In this document: positions 21,845-33,499 of the stretch, piece by piece
Layout of the letters: each line of letters opens with the position of its first letter
Position numbering within the stretch: the stretch's first letter is position 1
Source of the DNA: Cylicocyclus nassatus
Lineage: Eukaryota; Nematoda; Chromadorea; Rhabditida; Strongylidae
Direction of reading: 5' to 3'
DNA length: 64,000 nucleotides
NCBI GenBank assembly: GCA_958299035.1
Contig: CATQJL010000223.1
Location: forward strand, 83,024,255-83,088,254
Position numbers and translations under genes: made by a program
Notes under the pieces: generated by a model
The model's input: only the letters and a program-made list of their open reading frames with translations
The model's database searches: none
What the model was told of the DNA's origin: nothing

Positions 21845-22556
21845 CAAAACTGCATGTCGTTCAAAATGCGTCATTTGTAGACAAATGAATCACAATCCAT
21901 ATATATCGTAGGTAATTCAACAAAATTAAAAATATACACATTTTGCACAAATAACAGCAATTGCAAAAATAACAATGTCATCTATTTCATCACATGTAAT
22001 GCAATAAACAATATGTAGGTTTAACGACTAGAAATCTGAAAAGCAGGATAAGAGAACGCTTTTATCATTCTAAAAAGAATGATATAAGTAACTTTCTATA
22101 TGATCTCTTCAAAACATGCACAAATAGAAGTATGACGGTTCAAATACTAGATAGTTTGGAAAAGAATAAAGACAAGAATGTCTTGGTAAGTAAAGAACTA
22201 TTCTGGATCAAATTACTCAACACAGCATATCCTTTTGGATTGAATGACAATATTAAAGGATATGGAAATATATTCAATATTGTTAACCCTCTTTTACAAA
22301 AAGAAACACATCCTTACTATAATTTAAAAATAACAAAAGACAGGATACGTGGCCAATACAGAGATGAAAAAAAATAAAGAAACACTAGATTAATTCTTAA
22401 AAACTATTAATAGTAAGAGCTCACTACAGGATTTATTTCAATATATCCATTCATTGAAAAAAAGTTTTATAAAACAAGTAATTGCAGATGTTTTGATCCT
22501 AAATTTCTAATGAAAATTGAACAAAATATAAAAATAACTACTCTTAGGGCCGCATG
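21845..22556 (+). pseudogene. Penelope-like element: GIY-YIG endonuclease remnant
   Basis: In shifting frames this gives the parts of a PLE-type GIY-YIG nuclease in order: zinc-binding CRSKCVICRQM (21855-21890), then NCKNNNVIYFITC (the GIY-like strand, about 21960-22000), YVGLTTRNLKSRIRERF (the YIG strand and catalytic arginine region, about 22014-22065) and, from 22132, SKELFWIKLLNTAYPFGLND with the conserved Glu and the (Y)PFGLN signature of these nucleases. At least two frameshifts and a stop separate the pieces. The domain lies upstream of the reverse transcriptase on the same strand, the permuted order described for Naiad/Chlamys-type PLEs. The tail (NCRCFDPKFLMKIEQNIKI) runs into the insertion at 22557. 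Confidence 0.75.
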
Positions 22557-23254
22557 CACTAACATCCCCGCGGGGAGGGGATCGCAGCTCAAAAGAATGC
22601 TTTATGTTTCGAAACTCCAGATACCTGGATTTCACCTTGTGTACTTATCCGTAAGTGTTCCTACTACCCTTCACTATGAACATGCTGAAGAGGAGCGGAA
22701 GCTGTACGAACCGCATTTTCCAGCTTTTGTATGATCCCTGATGATCCCCGGCGCTTTTCTTCGAAGTCATTTTTTTTTCTCCGAAGTTAACGAAAAACCT
22801 CCAAAGTGGTGCAGATTATCCAACTCGGCAGTGCTAAGCATGTTCGTGATAAGAACAAATGATGTTTTGAAGTCGTGAGATTTCCGATGATCCACAGGTC
22901 GAAATTTGAGCTTTACCGAAAAATTCGACTTTTCAAAAACTCATTTGTTCTCATCAGCAACATGCTTGGCACTGTTGTGTTAGATGTTCAGTACAGCTTT
23001 GGAAAATTTTCGAAAGTTTGGAGAAAGAAAAATGACTTTAAAGAAAAGCGCCGGGGATCATCAGGGATCATACAAAAGCTGGAAAATGCGGTTCGTACAG
23101 CTTCTCGCTTCTTCAACATGTTCAAAGTGAAGTGTAGTAGGAATACTTACGGATAGGTACACAACGTGAAATCCAGGTATCTTGAGTTTCGAAATATAAA
23201 ACTTTCTTTTAAGCTGCGACCCCTTCCCAGCGGGGAGGTTAGTGCATGCAGCCC
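22557..23254. mobile_element. Palindromic MITE with TTA duplication
   Basis: 698 bp; ends GGGCCGCATGCACTAAC and the complement of GTTAGTGCATGCAGCCC, flanked by TTA at 22554-22556 and 23255-23257. Long arms pair throughout (GATCCCCGGCGCTTTTCTT with its complement). PIF/Harbinger-like by duplication length. It interrupts the Penelope-like element. Confidence 0.85.
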
Positions 23255-23367
23255 TTAGTATACTTTGCAAATTTATGTTCAATGGTAACAAAAAAGAAAA
23301 GGAAAATATTAGTTATAACAATATCAAAGTTGAATATATCCATAATATACTAGACGAAATCAATCTA
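23255..23367 (+). pseudogene. Penelope-like element: linker fragment
   Basis: Between two inserted elements this AT-rich piece reads KKEKENISYNNIKVEYIHNI then LDEIN, with lysine/asparagine-rich composition like the rest of the element. Together with 24264-24311 and 25334-25620 it would form the region between endonuclease and reverse transcriptase. Confidence 0.6.
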
Positions 23368-24263
23368 TTAGGTCGTTCCGAAAATTTTGTCGGTTTTTTC
23401 AAACCACTATGAAACCACGTACAATGAAGGCTTGAATGAGCTGCAACATGCATTCGATGCAGCTTTTCCTTTTCTTTCTTGTGGATACATTTTCGAACCA
23501 AAATCCTTTATGCGGCCCTTAGTATACTTTTTGTGATAATTGCTAAAAATCTTCACTCGTCATTTTTATCTGCTCAAAGTTCGGCTAATTTTTTATAATT
23601 CCGTTTTAGGGCTCCGGAGAAGTTTAAGTATGGTTAAAATAGAGTAATTCTCGGACTATATGGCAGTATTTTTAGGTTCTCCTAATCTGCTGTTTTTAGC
23701 TCTAAAAAATTATTTCTTCGAAAGTCTCGATTTTTGGCAAAGTCATGAAATGCGCAACTGCAGCAAAAACATGGAAGCTTTCAAAATTTTCGCGAATTGA
23801 AACTTGTTTGTTATTAAACATTATTTATGAAGCATAACCAAGTTTGATTTGCTTTAAAAATCTGCTTTTTGGAATTTCCGGTACTTTTGCGTGGTAGGCG
23901 TAATCAAAAAGCCGCGGTTTTTATCAAATGAATAATTATAAAGGGGTTAGTAAACGTGGCCCATGTAATCTAAAGAGGATACAATGTAGCCAAAAGTTTG
24001 CTCTACATAATGGTTATCAGTGCTCTTTGGAAACATCAGGATAAAAATTTTTAAAATTCAGGAAAGTTTTGACGCTACTGCTGAGGTGCTCAAAATGCCG
24101 TGGCGATAACATCGTAAAGACGGGGTAGATCAGGGAACACATATATCTGTAAGAAAGAGGATACAAAAATGAATAGAATGACACCTAGGCCGTCCATGGA
24201 ATGTTGTTGTATGAGTTTTAGTGAGCGATGAAAAAAACGGACAAAACTTTTGGGACAACCTAA
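23368..24263. mobile_element. Mariner-type MITE, family F
   Basis: Ends TTAGGTCGTTCCGAAAATTT and AAAACTTTTGGGACAACCTAA with TA flanks at 23366-23367 and 24264-24265; inner GTCGGTTTTTTCAAACC pairs imperfectly with the other side. No transposase ORF. Confidence 0.75.
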
Positions 24264-24311
24264 TAAATAAGATTATCAATAATAGTTACGTAAAAAACAT
24301 TTTCAAAAATA
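24264..24311 (+). pseudogene. Penelope-like element: 48-bp fragment between two MITEs
   Basis: Reads INKIINNSYVKNIFKN in one frame and appears to continue into KINYNPCRLVHKYKNPISMQ beyond the next MITE at 25334. A small island of the retroelement left between two insertions. Confidence 0.5.
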
Positions 24312-25333
24312 TTAGGTCGTTCCGAAAGTAATGTCGCTTTTTTCAAACGTACACCACACCTCGTGGAACAAAGATATCTAAGAGATTCTGGTAGCATGTG
24401 ATGCAGCATTTCATTCTCTTTCTGATGGTTACATAATCACTGCACAGAATCCAATAACCTCTCGAAAAATTATCAAAATTTGCGACCCATGCCTTTTGAG
24501 AAGGCCAAGTTTCAATATTTTTCTAAGTTTTTATAACAACCCTCGGAAGGAGTCCAAGTAATGGACGGATAGAGCAAACCCTACAGGAAACAACACAACT
24601 TTTTTCTACTTTCCAGAGCTTGTCATAATTTTTGTAGGGATTTTTTGATAAAACCACCGAATTTTAGCAGACTCGTCTCAGACACAAATGCATCAAACAC
24701 CAGTAAATCTTCGGATTTTGAAACTTACAAAGATGGTTTATGGTTTAACACTAATTTTACAAAGCAAATAAGCGTTTACCGCTTCATATTAGCAACTTTC
24801 GAAAATTCCGGGTACAGCCTGGGGCGCCCTGGAAAACCTGAATTATGATGGTTTTATCCCGGAAAACTTGATGAATCGGAAACAAAAAACAGCTGGTAGA
24901 AAGAGGAGAAAAAGCTGCGTTAAATGACATCCGAGCTGCTTGCCGATTGTTGTTCCGTGAGATTTGAGTTGACCAAATATGGAATTTGATGACATTGAAA
25001 AATTGGTTCCAGAAAGTAAAAGAAGCAAGCTAAGAAAAAGAAAAGAATTAATTGTGTTCTACAGGGTTTGCTCTATCTATCTGCCACTTGCACTTCTTCG
25101 GAGAATAAGTACAAAAATGTAGAAAAATAGCCGAACTTGACCATGGCAAAAAGCATGAGTAGCAGGTTTTGGTAATTTCTCGAGGGCTCATTGAAGATTA
25201 TGCAATAAAATTACGACCATTAGAAAGAGAATGAAATGCTGTATCGAATGCTCCTAAGATCTCTCGAAAATCTTAATCCCGTGAATTGTGGCGTTCATTT
25301 GAAAAAAGCGACATTACTTTCGGAACGACCTAA
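24312..25333. mobile_element. Mariner-type MITE, family A, copy 3
   Basis: Ends TTAGGTCGTTCCGAAAGTAA and complement, TA flanks at 24310-24311 and 25334-25335. Subterminal ATAGAGCAAACCCTACAGG near 24570 and its complement near 25062 match copy 2 almost base for base. Confidence 0.85.
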
Positions 25334-25876
25334 TAGTAAGATCAATTACAATCCATGCAGACTTGTACATAAATACAAAAATCCAATTTCTATGCAAATT
25401 TTCAATTACAATTCCATTCTTGCTAAACTTGATACGAACGAAAATCAAATTCTTGCTCAAAAATGTAAGCTTAGAGAATCAGAAATGACACATATATTGA
25501 TAACCAGAAATAATTAAAGGCAAACACTTAGAATCCGTAATGAACGAAGGTACTAAATACAGAATACCTAACAACACCAGTAAAAAGAAATAATAGATTG
25601 GATCCATTCAACAGTTCAACTCATTATGAATACTTACATCAAAAAATACAAACTTAAACTTGGAGAACCTAAAAACATAAAAACTTTTCTTCTGAAAAAA
25701 ATTAAACTTAGATTCAAACCACTTCTCTATAAAGCCAGACTAAAAAACAAACAATACCCAAACGAACAAAATTACAATTTTGAATGTAATTACATTAAAA
25801 ACCTCAAAAATCAATTTGTAATTTGCCCATCTAATAAAGCAAGTTATAACTTCGGTATTATCTGTAAAAAATTCTA
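25334..25876 (+). pseudogene. Penelope-like element: N-terminal reverse transcriptase region
   Basis: Reads INYNPCRLVHKYKNPISMQ and FNYNSILAKLDTNENQILAQ, then after a stop the open frame from 25626 gives KIKLRFKPLLYKARLKNKQ and NQFVICPSNKASYNFGIICK ending KKFYH. The last part matches the PLE signature in which a hydrophobic IxPADK-like motif is followed by an NxxxVCKxYY-like motif. The reading is cut by the insertion at 25877 and resumes at 26796. Confidence 0.75.
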
Positions 25877-26795
25877 TCATGTTGTCAAGAAAATAATGTC
25901 GTTTTTTATTTGCTTGCTTTAACAAAGCAACCAGACCCAACCCAATAAAGGGTAATGAATATTGTTCGATAGAGCAAAGCAAGCTCTACAAGATGGCGTT
26001 CATGATTTTGCGCCAAGCTCGATCCGCGGATAGTTCGAACTCAAAATCTGAAGATTACCAAATGCCCAAAAAATCGAAAATAATCAAATCTTTGCCCAAA
26101 TAATTTCTACGGCCCACTCGCACACGTCAATACTTCCGATATGTGATACCCATATGTGCAGCTGCTTACTTTTTCCTTGACTAGAAACTGAGAAAACGAA
26201 AATTTTCGTGTTTTTCTAAAAGCAATGATGAGCCGTTCTTGCATATGTGATTGTTTATAAGCTTAGATAAGTATATCTATCGATTTTCAGCCCATTCCGG
26301 GCAGTAGTTTTCGAGAAATGTACGAGATCAGCTTTCTTTTTTCAGTTTCAGTGCTAAAAGCGACATTTCTCGAAAACTATCGCTCGGAATAGGCTGAAAA
26401 TATATAGTTATACTTATCTAGGCTAGTAGTATAGAATCACATATGCAAGAACGGCTCAGCATTGCTTTTAGAAAAACACGAATCTAGTCAAGGAAAAAGT
26501 ACAGCAGCTGCACATATCGATATCAGATACCGAAAGTATTGACGTGTGCGAGTGGGAGATCCGTAGAAATTATTTGGGCGAAGATCTGATTTTTTTCGAT
26601 TTTTTGGGCATTTGGAAATCTTCAGATCTTGAGTTCGAACTATCCGTAGATCGAGCTTGGCGCAAAACCATGAACGCCATCTTGTAGAGCTTGCTTTGCT
26701 CTATCGAACAATACCCATCACCCTTTGTTGGATTGAGTCTAGTTGCTTTGTTAAAACAAGCAAATAAAAAACGACATTATTTTCTTGACAACCTA
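25877..26795. mobile_element. Mariner-type palindromic MITE
   Basis: Long inverted arms: GTTGTCAAGAAAATAATGTC at 25881 and the complement ending near 26790. CGATAGAGCAAAGCAAGCTC lies near 25965 with its complement near 26690. The two arms are nearly identical over about 400 bp. The left terminal bases are mutated relative to the usual TTAGG. Confidence 0.8.
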
Positions 26796-28026
26796 AAACA
26801 TACAAACAATAATGAAAGAATTAGGGATCACATTTGATAAGAAAAACCAAGTTTTAAATGAAAATGAAACATATAATTTATATGAAGAAGAAAGTGCTAA
26901 TGATATAACAAAAAGACATATTGACTTTTGCAAAAATAACAAGTTACCACTGCAAAATATTAACAACATACCATTTATATACTGTGTACCAAAACTCCAT
27001 AAAAACCCTATTAAACTCAGATTTATTACGGAGCTACACACAGCAACATTAAATTCCTTGCCCTGGAATTACGATGTATATTTCAGCACATAAAAATACA
27101 TCTTAAAAACTGTACAAAATTATACTCTTACAAACGATTAAATATAAGAAACAAACTTCATATAATTATTGATAGAGACAATATTAATATCAGTGATAGA
27201 CTATCCAATATCAACATAAACGACATGCAATTATACTCAGCTGATTTTACAAATATGTTCACTAGCCTACCACATAACATAATAAAACCAACCTCAAGGA
27301 ACTTCTCAAATTATGCTTCAAAAATGCAAACAAAAAATATCTGACATATAATGGCTTCAATAAAATATACTACACCGTTAATATAAACACAAAATCTAGC
27401 ACAGAAACTACACCATTTCAGATTTATTGTATTATATTGATTATATTCTTGATAACAGTTTTTGCAGATTTAGCACGTACATTTTTAAACAAAGAGTAGG
27501 GGTGCCATAAGGCGGTAATTTTAGTCCATTGTTAGCAGACCTGGCACTATCTTGATATGAAAATACAAGTATATAGTTGATGAAGTCAATAACAATAAAC
27601 AACTTTTTGCTTTTCGTTATATGGATAATCTATTAATCATACACAACCGCACTGAACCTACAATTCATAATATAATCAAAAACGTATATGATAACAAACT
27701 AAATTTGGAAACTACTCATATAGATAATTTACATTGCAATTATTTGGACTTACATACTACAATTATTAATAACAGAATCATAACTAAAACGTATAACAAA
27801 ACTGATAGTTCCCTTTTCAAGTAAAAAGATTTATACACATCACTTCTGGTGTATCTAATCACATCAAAAACGCAATTGTTTACACAGAAACTTTAAGAGT
27901 TGCCCGTACTTACACTTATCTTGACGATTTTGTCAAAAAATACTACAGTTACGAAACTTACTTATTTCCAATGGATACAATGAAATATGATTTATTCAAA
28001 TATTTTCAAATGCTTACATAAAAATA
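26796..28026 (+). pseudogene. Penelope-like element: reverse transcriptase core and thumb, decayed
   Basis: From 26812 one frame gives NNIPFIYCVPKLHKNPIKLR and FITE (the PLE PKxHKxP..RFI motif). Further pieces need frame changes: LYSADFTNMFTSLPHNII (motif A with its Asp), QRVGVP then GGNFSPLLADLALS (motif B) and FRYMDNLLIIHN at 27611-27650 (motif C). Motif C has Asp-Asn where PLE enzymes carry Asp-Asp. Then NYLDLHTTIINNRIITKTYN and the thumb-like ETLRVARTYTYLDDFVKKYY. Several stops and frameshifts show it is dead. The C-terminal end is followed by the MITE at 28027, and no second nuclease domain appears downstream. Confidence 0.8.
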
Positions 28027-29032
28027 TTAGGTCGGTGCAAAAGTTTTGTCAGTTTTTTCAATCCATCGGCAAACACGCTAGAATGAAGATAAACAATCAC
28101 TTTTAAATGTATCCGATGCAGAATTTCCTCTTCTTTCCAGTGGCTAAACTCTCATTGTGTTTTCTTAAAAGACTGATGAGATATTCGCTGATAATTGCAA
28201 CCATTCGTTTTTACCATGTCCATATTTCACTAATTTTCAAAATTTTTGTATGAGATTTTCGGAGGAGCCCTGATAACCATCAGATAGGGCAAACCTTTTG
28301 CCAACTTACGCAATTTTTTCTTCTTTTCAGCTGCTTTTTTGAGATTTTTGCTAAATAACTTTCTAAAGGTCTTGTGTTTTGAAAAATCGCATAACCTGTT
28401 ATTGAACCAAACACTGCAAAACCTGCAGAATGCTGAGGTTTCCACTCTCGATTATTACTACGCTACCACTGCAAAGTAAATGAGCGATAAATTATGAAAA
28501 TTTTGAAATATAGGTAACGTCACTGCGCACTCCTGAAATTGAGAAATACTGCGGTTTTCCGCACAAATTTCGCCTGTCTTAGCAAAAAAGACAAATGTTA
28601 GAAGGAGGAGAAAAAGTTGCATCGGTGACTGAAGTGTTTCACATTCAACGTTCTACGAGGTTAAAATAGGCAGAATGTAAAATTTGGTTACTTCAAAAAA
28701 TGAATCTTAGAAATTCTGAAAGACAAGCCATAGAGCTACAAAAAATTGCTTCTGTTGGCAAAAGATTTGCCCTATCTGCTGGTTATTAGGGCTCCTCCGA
28801 AAGTCTCACATAAAAATTTTGAAAATTAGCGGAACTTGGACATGTTAAAAACGAGTGGTTGCAATTTCCAGCGAATATCTCATCACTCTCTCAAGGAAAC
28901 ACAATGGCATTTTAGCTACTGGAAAGAGGAAAAAATTCTGCATCGGATACATTTTAAAGTGATTGTTTTTCTTCATTCCAGCGTGTTTGCCGATGGATTG
29001 GAAAAACTGACAAAACTTTGGCACCGACCTAA
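28027..29032. mobile_element. Mariner-type MITE, family G
   Basis: About 1.0 kb; ends TTAGGTCGGTGCAAAAGTTT and its complement with TA flanks, and perfect inner pairing of GCCGATGGATTGGAAAAACT. A GATAGGGCAAACCTTTTGCC block near 28285 is paired near 28765. Confidence 0.85.
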
Positions 29033-29047
29033 TAATTTTATACTATA

Positions 29048-29747
29048 CCAATGCGTCACCTCTGCTTCGCAGAGGTTCGCACTGGCTCTACTATCTATGT
29101 GCCTTACTCATTCTCGTAAAATCGTGGCACTGGAACTCACCGCGCTATGCCGACTACCACGAATAAAATGTAAACAACTACTCATTTAGAAAGTCTTTTC
29201 ACGTGAAATCGGTGATTTCGCGTGGATGAAACTTTTCACAGGAAGACAGACGCAAATTTGAATAGGTTTTGGATTTGTCATGACTTGGTAGTCGCCATAA
29301 AGGTAATGATAACCGTGAGCTACATCTCTGTGCGAAAATCTTCTCAAACGCTTAGCTAGAACCTTGGAAAATTGACCATTTACACAACCAATTCGTTTTG
29401 GCGCCGTTTTCGTTACGTAGAAAACTTTCGACCACTTTTCTGGCTAAGCTCCATCGCTTGCACATTTCCTTACCAAACTCATCCATGACTCTGCAAAAAG
29501 TGGTGATACGGACCGAATTTTGCGGTACAGAGGACAGGTGGACCCGTTCGGCGCGCAATTTCTGAGGGATCCACTCAACGAATCTACTCATGCTTTTGCA
29601 TGTTGGACTTTCACGAAGGTAGCATGCGCTATACAAAATTTGGGCTTAGAACGCTGGCTGGAACACTCTCCACGAATTTCGTAACAGACACACAAACACA
29701 CACACAAAGTCACGTAAACATTCTTAGCCCGTTATTATAAGTCATGA
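29048..29747 (-). mobile_element. Helitron-like element, family 3, copy 1
   Basis: On the minus strand it starts TCATGACTTATAATAACGGG after an A and ends with the hairpin CCTCTGCGAAGCAGAGG, then TGACGCATTGG before a T. The interior has a GTGTGTGT tract and the block GTTACGAAATTCGTGGAGAG. Same family as 30941, 32155 and 40574. No ORF. Confidence 0.75.
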
Positions 29748-29787
29748 TAAATACAAATTTTACAATTACGATAAAATTAAAAAATTA

Positions 29788-30653
29788 TTAGGTTGGCACG
29801 GAAGTTCTTGCGTAATTCAAACAAAATTCAATAACTTTTCGAAGACTAAACCTAAATTCATAACCGTGTATGCTGAAAATACTAGAAGTCTCACGCTCCA
29901 GGAAGGAAGTTCAAGCACAACATGTCATGAACTAGCCATCTAGAACGAAGCTCTCAAATATGGGGCTTCAAATTTTCGGATTTTGAGTTTGGTGGCAGAA
30001 AATCGCAGAAGGCAGCTGGCTAGCCGAAAAAAATCTGTAGAATTCACTTACATAGCAAAAGCCCATACGTAATTTTAGCAGGCTTTGATCTCACATGGAA
30101 ACGCGAAAACAAAAAATTTGTGAAAATTCTCATTTCACAGGACAAATCCCCTTATCGCTCTAATATTTCCACAGAAACACAGTTTGCAACCAGAAATTAG
30201 ACATAGTGCCTACTTAAAACCTTGGGACGTTTTTTCGATTGTAAAAAAGTGTTTTCGCTGGAAAACTGCGGACATGGGGGGATTTTTTTCGCAAAATAAC
30301 ATATTTCACGAATTTTTTGTTTTTGTTTCACCGTGCAAGAACAAAGCCTTTCAAAGTAACATATGGACTTGTGTTGTGTAAGTAAATTCTACAGATTTTT
30401 TTCGAGATTTTTTTCGGCTAGCTAGCGGCACTCTGCGATTTTCTGGCCCCAAACTCAAAATCGCAAAATTTGAAGCCCCATATTCGAGAGCTTCGTTCTT
30501 GATGTCCAGTTCACGGAATCTTATGCTTAAACATCCATCATGAAGCGTAAGGCTTCTAATATTTTTAGCATGCAAGATTGTGAATTTAGGTTTAGGCTTT
30601 GAAAAGTTATTGAATTTCGTTTGAATTACGCAAGAACTTTCGTGCCAACTCAA
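29788..30653. mobile_element. Mariner-type MITE, family D, copy 1
   Basis: Ends TTAGGTTGGCACGGAAGTTC and its complement (GAACTTTCGTGCCAACTCAA), with TA on both sides; inner CTTGCGTAATTCAAAC pairs across. A second copy is at 62519-63146. Confidence 0.85.
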
Positions 30654-30940
30654 TATTACACATTCTACATAAAAACACAAGTTATAGTTAATTGATGTGA
30701 TATATGTCGTATACTAGTCTTCAATTAAACTATTTCATACGATCCTAATCAATAGCACATATCATTAATCAGTATAGTTATTTCGATACACATCTACTAC
30801 AAACAACCAATTTAGTAAAGTAGTCTATCAAAATGACCAATATCATAATAAATAAAATCAACTACAAAAACACTAACATGTTTCATTTTCTTTAGTCTAC
30901 CAATATGGTCACTACTATAGTTTATAGTATATGATCAATA

Positions 30941-32132
<1,192 letters not shown>

Positions 32133-32154
32133 TATAATATATCATATATTCTTA

Positions 32155-32828
32155 TCATGACTTATAATAAAGCGCTAAGCGTCTGTCTTTTTGTGCGTGT
32201 GTGTGTCTGTATGTCTGTCTGTCACGAAATTCATGGAGGAAGCTGCAGCCAAGCTATCGAGCTCCAATTTTGCATAACATACCGCACTAGCATGTAAGTC
32301 CACTATGCACAAGGACAGTCGGTTCGATGAACGGGCCCATAAAAATTGGCGCGTCAAACGGGTCCAAGCGGCTTTTGGCAGGCGAAACTAAGTCGCTAAT
32401 TCGACTTTTTGCAAAGTCATGATTTGCCTGACACGTAAATCTGCGTGCCATGAATTCCAGCCCAAAAGATGTTCAAAAAGTCTGTTCATCTGCGAAAACA
32501 GCGCCAAAAAATGGTAATCGCGTACATAGTCGATTTGGCAAGGTTTTACCTCGAAATTTTGAAAGGATTTTTGCACGGAAATGAACTCAAAGTGACTATT
32601 ATCCTTATAACGACTACCAAGCCAAAACAAATTCAGTAATCCATTCAAATTCGCATTTTTCCCTCGGCAAAAAAGTTTTTTCTTAAAATTACCCTTACAT
32701 GGAGATGCTTCAAAAATGAACAGTTGTTTAGGATTCATTTGTGATGTTCAGCATCACGTGGTGAGTTTCAAAGTCATCATTATGCGAACATGAGGAAGGC
32801 ATACGGAAGGAGCCAGTGCGTCACCTCT
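32155..32828 (+). mobile_element. Helitron-like element, family 3, copy 3, 3'-truncated
   Basis: Starts TCATGACTTATAATAAAGCG after an A, 22 bases downstream of copy 2. It follows the family through GTCACGAAATTCATGGAGG and GCCAGTGCGTCACCTCT, then stops inside the terminal hairpin. Past this point the sequence is unrelated. Confidence 0.7.
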
Positions 32829-32888
32829 CAACTATTTCAACAACATTCAAATTTTATCTAAAACTATTTTGAAATATACAGGACTCAT

Positions 32889-32969
32889 GAACTCTCCTTC
32901 CTTACTGATGAGTTCCGGGGAGAGTTCTGAGCTCTTTTACTCCGTCTAAGGACAGGAACGAAACGGAGT
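32889..32969 (+). ncRNA. Hammerhead ribozyme core in a non-standard strand order
   Basis: All conserved hammerhead parts are present. Strand a: stem I TCCTTA (32899-32904), core CTGATGA (32905-32911), stem II GTTCC (32912-32916). Strand c: stem III ACTCCGT (32939-32945), cleavage-site C (32946), stem I TAAGGA (32947-32952). Strand b: stem II GGAAC (32955-32959), core GAA (32960-32962), stem III ACGGAGT (32963-32969). Stems I, II and III are perfect (6, 5 and 7 bp). The order a-c-b is not type I, II or III. A further 9-bp stem (32889-32897 with 32919-32927) closes strand a into a hairpin, so stems I and II would form between two hairpin loops. It lies downstream of the Penelope-like element once insertions are removed; PLEs are known to carry hammerheads. 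Catalysis is inferred, not shown. Confidence 0.7.
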
Positions 32970-33037
32970 TAGATTAGTTCACTGCAAAATTGATTCCCAT
33001 GTTAAACAACTTATGGCACCACATCTTGTAAATAACT

Positions 33038-33066
33038 ATCTCTATTTCTATTTCTATTTCTATTAA
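33038..33066. repeat. (CTATTT)n short tandem repeat
   Basis: Four to five CTATTT units, about 70 bases after the hammerhead-like sequence. It could be a retroelement tail repeat, but this is a guess. Confidence 0.7.
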
Positions 33067-33302
33067 TGTCACTTAGAACACAAAACATGTAGGCCAACCA
33101 GCCAACCAATCGAGCTCTTTTTCTCCTTTTCATCTCTGAGGAATGATCAAGAACTCAAATGGATTCCTGCTTAGTGTTGTTATGCTTTGAAAAAAGTTGG
33201 AGATACCACCATGCTGGTTAATTTCATCAAATCAAAAGAACGTTATGCCTTTTCGAAAAGAAAACCATTTGGTTCCAAGAACTAATCCAATCTTCTTTCT
33301 CT

Positions 33303-33497
33303 TTATCGTATTGTCACCAAACATTTGCCGCTTTCAACATTATATTGGGTGTTGAATTTGAATGGCATCAGATCACTTTGACCGTTACTAAATTTTGAAT
33401 ATACTGGAGTACTAGTGAAACAAGGGGTCGCTGCAGCAGCACTTATAGATGTGATATTTTTTACACCAAAGATGTCGTTCTTCATACTCAGTTTCAT
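33303..33497 (-). CDS. Possible terminal exon of a minus-strand gene
   Basis: The frame ends TTSI-like residues, ATPCFTSTPVYSKFSNGQSD, LMPFKFNTQYNVESGKCLVT, I, R and a TAA stop. Residue use looks protein-like and differs from the surrounding repeat DNA. A possible acceptor (GCTGCTGCAG) would start the exon near 33415; otherwise the start is unclear. No matching upstream exon was found and the family is not recognised, so this may be chance. Confidence 0.3.
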   Translation of the reverse strand: MKLSMKNDIFGVKNITSISAAAATPCFTSTPVYSKFSNGQSDLMPFKFNTQYNVESGKCLVTIR

Positions 33498-33499
33498 AT

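Noticed and set aside
28171..28200. CTGATGAG in the family-G MITE
   Set aside because: No CGAAA partner within reach and no stem pairing.
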